Shown one piece after another: positions 59,366 to 64,000 of a DNA stretch of 64,000 nt. The stretch's first letter is position 1. Each line of letters opens with the position of its first letter. This stretch comes from Sipunculus nudus (Eukaryota > Annelida > Sipuncula > Golfingiida > Sipunculidae), in the NCBI GenBank assembly GCA_026874595.1, contig CM049310.1:23782058-23846057 (forward strand), read 5' to 3'. Under the pieces are notes generated by a model. The model worked only from the letters and a program-made list of their open reading frames with translations. It was not told the DNA's origin and did not search any database. Made by a program: the position numbers and the translations under genes.

Positions 59366-59804
59366 TCATATATATTTGAAATTCTTCCATGGACATAAAG
59401 CCAACCACAGTATTCATTTCATGGAAAAAAAGTTTTATGGTCATTTTTGTGAGCAACTAGTATTGTACCTTAAAAGTGTTGTAGTCATGAAAGTGTGTTC
59501 AGTGTTCCTTATGCCCAGAGCCATTATCTTTGACATAATCCAACTATCTTAAAAAAAAGTTTTGCCAAAGGACAGTTTGTGAAATAAAAAAGTAGTAGTC
59601 ATAGAGTTTACAAAAAAATGCAAACTGCTCGTATTCATTTGCAATTTTGGCTAATAGTTGGCATGTCAGATTTACAAAATGTTAAGTTCTGTGTGTAAAA
59701 TATGCCCAAGTCCCAATTTTATATAAGAATTTTATGCAGGTTTTGCAGCTGATATATATGAAATTAAACTTAAATAGGTCTTTTAGTTATTAAGGGTTCT
59801 TTGT
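59366..59804. other. Intergenic or RAD21 intron, nothing recognised
   Basis: No repeats or exons are supported. Confidence 0.4.
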
Positions 59805-60745
59805 TGTTAGCCATCTTCGGCGGGAGACAGAGAAATGGTGCACGTCCATCTGTAAAAATTTGACTGAGGTACAGTCACCAAATTTGAAGCATTGATGCAC
59901 CTTATCAAGGGCTAGGTCAGGTTGGAACATAAATAACCTTGACATTTTTCAAGGTCACAGCAGGGAGAATGCTAAATTGATGTTTACACATTAACTTGAA
60001 AAGAATTTGAGGCACAGTTACCAAGTTGGCAACATTGCAGCATTGATGCACCCTATCAAGGGCTGGGTCAAGTTTGAACATAGATAATCTTGACACACTT
60101 TTCAAGGTCACAGCAGTGAGAATGGTAAAATGATGTTAATGCAATAACTCGAAAAGAATTTTGGGTGTGGTTTCCAAACTTGCAGCATTGATACAGCTCA
60201 TGAAAGGCTAGGTCAGGTTCTCACATAGATGACCTTGACAAACTTTTCAAGGTCACAGCAGCAATAATGTGAAAATGGTGTGAACACAATAACTCTGGCT
60301 TGAATAGAATTTGAGGCGCAATCACCAAATTGGCAGCATTGATGTAGCTCATAAAAGGCTAGGTCAAGTTTGAACATGGATTGCCTTGACATTTTACAAG
60401 GTGACACAGGCGATAAGGGCATAAGGCTAAAATAATGTTAACACAATAACTCGAAAAAAAAAATTGAGGCATAGGCACAAATCTTGCAGCATTGATGCAC
60501 CTTATGGCAGCATGGATGTAGCTCATGAATGGCTAGGTCAAGTTTGAATATGGATGACCTTGACACATTTTCAAGGCCACAGAGGCATTAAAGCTAAAAT
60601 TAATTATACGCAATAACTCAAAAGGAGTTTGAGGCACAGTCACCAAACATGCAGCATTTACCATTAATTTGAAGGACAAAATGAAGGGCTAGGTCAAGTT
60701 CGAATATGGATGTCCTTCTATGGATGCAATCCAGAGGTCACAGAG
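59805..60745. repeat. ~140-bp tandem array with TCAAGGTCA sites
   Basis: About six diverged units share GAGGCACAGTCACCAA, GCAGCATTGATG, AAGGGCTAGGTCAAGTTTGA, GATGACCTTGACA, TTTTCAAGGTCACAG and AATAACTCGAAAAG. The left flank has CATCTTCGGCGGGAG. No terminal inverted repeat or CTAG end is certain. Confidence 0.8.
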
Positions 60746-60838
60746 GTGATCTGAGTGGGTGTCATTGACCCATCTCAGATTTCATACAGGTTTTCACAAC
60801 ATTTTTCCAGCTGTTTCCACAAACAGGCAGGGGATATA

Positions 60839-60858
60839 CTAGATCTGTTCCACAGATC
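60839..60858 (-). mobile_element. Orphan Helitron-like 3' end
   Basis: A followed by CTAG (60839-60842) overlapping a perfect 7-bp-stem hairpin GATCTGT-TCC-ACAGATC (60842-60858). It has the same orientation as H1-H7. No opposite end is recognised to the right, so it is a fragment or chance. Confidence 0.35.
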
Positions 60859-61525
60859 AACTTTTTCCCAAGTTTCATTTTGATTATAGACTATAGCCTT
60901 TGAAGTTTCTATTCAGTTCTCATTGTGGTTATTGTAAACAATCACACTATTTTGTTGGAGATGGATCTATATATCTATTGTAAATCTTCCCAGATTATGC
61001 CAAGATGAACATTTTAATATATTTATAGCACTTTAGTCATGTTTAAATCTTCTCAGCACTTATATCAACCATTCTAAAGGATAAAAGGTGACTATCTTTG
61101 TCAAATAACAGTGCTCACTACATCATGCATATTGCTTTCATATCTGTCTATTTGTATGAACTGGAGATTAAAAAAGTATGAGAATGACAAAATGCCGGTA
61201 TTGGAATTAATCGATCATTGCAAGTCTGTTGGATTGACTTTTTTATTTAAAGCATTCATTATTTGTTGCATGGTTCCAGAGTCAGGGTCACTAGAATTTC
61301 AAGAGGCTGGTTGATATAATTACCTCAGTTCCACCAGTTAACACTTAAAATGTAAATTTGGTGAGGTTATTATCTGTTTGTTAAGAAATTCTGTAAAATT
61401 GTTTCTTTCGGTATCTTTCCAAGCTTGTGTACATACTGTACTACACTCACAGGGGCTGCATCTCACATGGAATGTAAAATACCATAAAATATGCTATCAT
61501 TTACATTTTGTTCTATCTGTTGTAG
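60859..61525. other. Upstream flank of RAD21 exon 2, nothing recognised
   Basis: AT-rich. No repeat or additional exon is supported. Confidence 0.4.
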
Positions 61526-61713
61526 CTTGAAGTTTACTAAGACTGACTTGGCAAAAAACATAAAGCAAGATGTTCTATGCACATTTTGTGCTCAGCAAGA
61601 GGGGGCCACTGGCCCGAATATGGCTTGCTGCACATTGGGACAAAAAGTTGACCAAAGCTCATGTCTTTGAAACAAATATTGACAATAGTGTGGAAGCCAT
61701 TATCAAACCAAAG
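61526..61713 (+). CDS. RAD21: RAD21 cohesin subunit, first coding exon
   Basis: The exon starts after acceptor CTGTTGTAG at 61525, has 44 bases of 5' UTR and the ATG at 61570. It codes for 48 residues to 61713, followed by donor [26 protein letters not shown], followed by [18 protein letters not shown], is the near-invariant start of animal RAD21/Scc1. This N-terminal helical domain binds the SMC3 neck and closes the cohesin ring for sister-chromatid cohesion and loop extrusion in the nucleus. The short ORF over it on the minus strand is a shadow. Confidence 0.97.
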
Positions 61714-62184
61714 GTGAGAGCTAATCAACAGTATTTGTGTGTCAGGGATTTTTAATGCATTTGTGCCACTTATGTGTGTGTGTGTGTGTGTTAGACTTAG
61801 TATACATGTGCAAAAATTTGTTCATATATCATCACACAATATATGAACACAGTTACATAAGATAACTGTGCAGTATTTTTTCTGAATGGAATTTAACTAA
61901 ATTTCATATCATAACTTATTTGGTTGCATCTTATTATAAATTTACTGATTTATTGGATGTAACATTGCTTATAAAAATATTAGTACAGCCATCAAAGTTC
62001 AGTTAGAAACTTACTGTCATATTAAGCTGTCTTATTAATTGACAGGTAAGTTGTTTTTGTTAAAGAAATGAAATTTAAAGGTTTATAGTATAAACCATCT
62101 GTGTAAGTGAAGATATCTTCGTTAAATGAATGTTGTTTGACATTGTATATTTTTATTAACAAAACAATACCATTGTTTTCACAG
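61714..62184 (+). other. RAD21 intron with (TG)n
   Basis: A 471-bp intron between phase-0 exons, with a short (TG)n tract near 61771-61791. It ends in GTTTTCACAG. Confidence 0.85.
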
Positions 62185-62414
62185 GTGAAAATGGCTCTTC
62201 GGACCTCTGGCCACTTACTCCTTGGAGTGGTGAGAATCTATTCACGTAAAGCCAAATACCTTCTAGCAGATTGTAATGAAGCATTTGTAAAGATCAAGAT
62301 GGCTTTCCGGCCAGGAGTTGTAGACTTACCTGAAGAGAATCGTGAAGCAGCTGTTGCAACAATTACTCTCCCAGAAACCTTCCATGATTTTGACACCACA
62401 ATGGCAGATTTAAA
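62185..62414 (+). CDS. RAD21: RAD21, second coding exon (residues 49-124); gene continues past the window
   Basis: Acceptor TTTTCACAG, donor GTGAGT at 62415. The 230 bp encode [20 protein letters not shown] then [36 protein letters not shown] and TFHDFD. This completes the Rad21/Rec8 N-terminal domain ([22 protein letters not shown]). It ends with two bases of a codon to be completed by the next exon. The acidic middle with separase sites and the C-terminal winged helix that binds SMC1 must lie beyond 64000. At 124 residues this is about a fifth of a typical ~630-aa RAD21. Confidence 0.97.
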
Positions 62415-62582
62415 GTGAGTATTTGAATTCATATCATTAACATAAATAAATGAATGTATGTTTAATGATCAGGACTTGATTTCAGATTGAAGTTCTCTTT
62501 TTTTTAAGCCTGTCTTTGACAGGACATTATGGTATACCCACTGTCCATCCATTAACTTTCAGTGTCGCCTTGATAACGTAAA

Positions 62583-64000
62583 CTAGAATACGGGTAGTCG
62601 ACAAGCGACTACTTGTATCCGCCTAAATCAGAGTGGAACGGGTGAAGTGTTGCATATCAGCATGGATGTCTGCAGCCAAATTGTGTATGTAGGTTGCGCT
62701 ACCTACCAAAAAATCCAGAAAGCTGCCAAGTTGTATACATATGCAAAATTTAAGGCAGATAAGTCAAACCACTATATTGTATATGAGTGATTTTTGCCCT
62801 TGGCAGACAAACAGATGGACGCTGTGCAAAAAAGGGTTGCAGGTGGCGCCACCAGTTTAGCGTATGATAAAGAGCTTTGTGAGAACTATACACATGCAAA
62901 ATTTTGGCCCAATTGGTCAAACGGTTCCCTAGATATGAGCTTGGATGTCTGCAGCGTAAACTTGATTGTAGGTGGCGCCACCTGTCATAAAATCAGAAAA
63001 GCTATCCAGGATGTATAAGCATGCAGAATTTCAGGTGAATTAGTCAAACCACTGCAGAGATATGAGTGATTTTAACCCAAGGCAGACGAACAGCTGGACA
63101 CTGTGCAAACATGGTTGCAGGTGGCGCCACCATTTTTTGTGTATGTTATAAAGCTCTCCAAGGGCTACATTTGTGCAAAAAAATTTTCCTGATCAATCAA
63201 ACGGTTCCTGAGATATGAGCTTGGATGTCTGCAGCATAAACATGAATGTAGGTGGCGCCACCTGTCATAAAATCAGAAAAGCTATCCAGGATGTATACGC
63301 ATGCCAAATTTCAGGTGAATTAGTCAAGTCACTGCAGAGATATGAGTGATTTTAACCCAAGGCAGACAAACAGATGGACACTGTACAAACATGGTTGCAG
63401 GTAGCGGCACCATTTTTGGTGTATGTTATAAAGCTCTCCAAGAGCTACATTTGTGCAAAAGAATTTTCCTGATCGGTCAAACGGTTCCCGAGATATGAGC
63501 TTGGATGTCTGCAGCGTAAACGTGAATGTAGATGGCGCCACCTGTCATAAAATCAGATAAGCTATCCAGGATGTATACGCATGCCAAATTTCAGGTGAAT
63601 TAGTCAAGTCACTGCAGAGATATGAGTGATTTTAACCCAAGGCAGACGAACAGATGGACACTGTGCAAACATGGTTGCAGGTGGCGCCACCATTTTTGGT
63701 GTATGTTATAAAGCTCTCCGAGGGCTACATTTGTGCAAAAGAATTTTCCTGATCGGTCAAACGGTTCCCGAGATATGAGCTTGGATGTCTGCAGCGTCAA
63801 CGTGAATGTAGGTGGCGCCACCTGTCATAAAATCAGAAAAGCTATCCAGGATGTTTGCGCATGCAGAATTTCAGGTGAATTAGTCAAGTCACTGCAGAGA
63901 TATGAGTGATTTTAACCCAAGGCAGACGAACAGATGGACACTGTGCAAACATGGTTGCAGGTGGCGCCACCATTTTTGGTGTATGTTATAAAGCTCTCCG
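62583..64000 (-). mobile_element. HINE-like Helitron of the H2 family, cut by the window edge (H7)
   Basis: A, CTAG (62583-62586), the GTAGTCG-N5-CGACTAC hairpin, TGTATCCGCC and CAGAGT are identical to the H2 left end. The 280-bp units follow (the TATGAGTGATTTTAACCC block at about 63061, 63341, 63621, 63901) with paired GGTGGCGCCACC palindromes. The right end lies outside the window. It sits in the next intron of RAD21. Confidence 0.8.

Overview
This is a window of an intron-rich, AT-rich animal genome with no sign of prokaryotic or organellar organisation. It carries parts of two spliced protein-coding genes in a matrix of transposable elements and satellite-like arrays. The dominant repeats (tandem-core elements with Helitron-like ends, hAT miniature elements, foldbacks) point to a marine invertebrate. 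A mollusc or another spiralian is my best guess, but the sequence does not prove it.

Genes. (1) A 12-exon minus-strand gene (coding 52571 down to 24067, 581 codons) was assembled exon by exon from splice sites and reading phase. It encodes a coiled-coil protein that I recognise as a Bfr1-like (nuclear segregation protein BFR1 family) homologue with a long acidic Ser/Pro tail. (2) The plus-strand gene starting at 61570 is RAD21, the cohesin kleisin. Its first two coding exons (124 residues of the N-terminal Rad21/Rec8 domain) are present and the rest lies beyond the right edge. The two genes are divergent. A minus-strand CCAAT/E-box cluster (~52.69 kb) sits near the Bfr1-like start, and a possible noncoding first exon of RAD21 with E2F- and YY1-like motifs lies at ~53.2 kb.

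Layout. 1-5.4 kb: a 2.6 kb foldback with ~350-bp inverted arms, a MITE nested in a hairpin element, and an element with dispersed CTCGACACCGTTACC sites. 5.4-13.4 kb: sparse, with a decayed L1/Tx1-type LINE (8.7-10.3 kb) and G/C-run repeats. 13.45-14.31 kb: a hAT miniature element made of AGGTAC repeats with a perfect 8-bp target duplication. 14.8-16.65 kb: the first of a set of Helitron/HINE-like elements. 17-24 kb: a diverged duplication, small MITEs, otherwise plain. 24-52.6 kb: the Bfr1-like gene. Its introns hold three complete and several partial HINE-like elements, a 3.6 kb minisatellite abutting the exon 7 splice donor, a 99-bp-unit array and nested hAT MITEs. 54.49-56.32 kb: a hAT element with an exact TSD and an internally deleted BED/hATC transposase. 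58.07-59.37 kb: a pogo/Tigger-like element. 59.8-60.75 kb: another tandem array. 61.5-62.4 kb: RAD21 exons. 62.58 kb to the end: another HINE-like element cut by the edge.

The most notable pattern is that elements with unrelated tandem cores (280-bp GGTGGCGCCACC units, 180-bp units, DR1-bearing units) share one terminal design. Read on the minus strand, this is a short hairpin followed closely by CTAG and then T, with subterminal inverted repeats at both ends. This is the architecture of non-autonomous Helentron-type Helitrons, used here as a chassis that spreads different satellite arrays, some of them dense in nuclear-receptor-like motifs.
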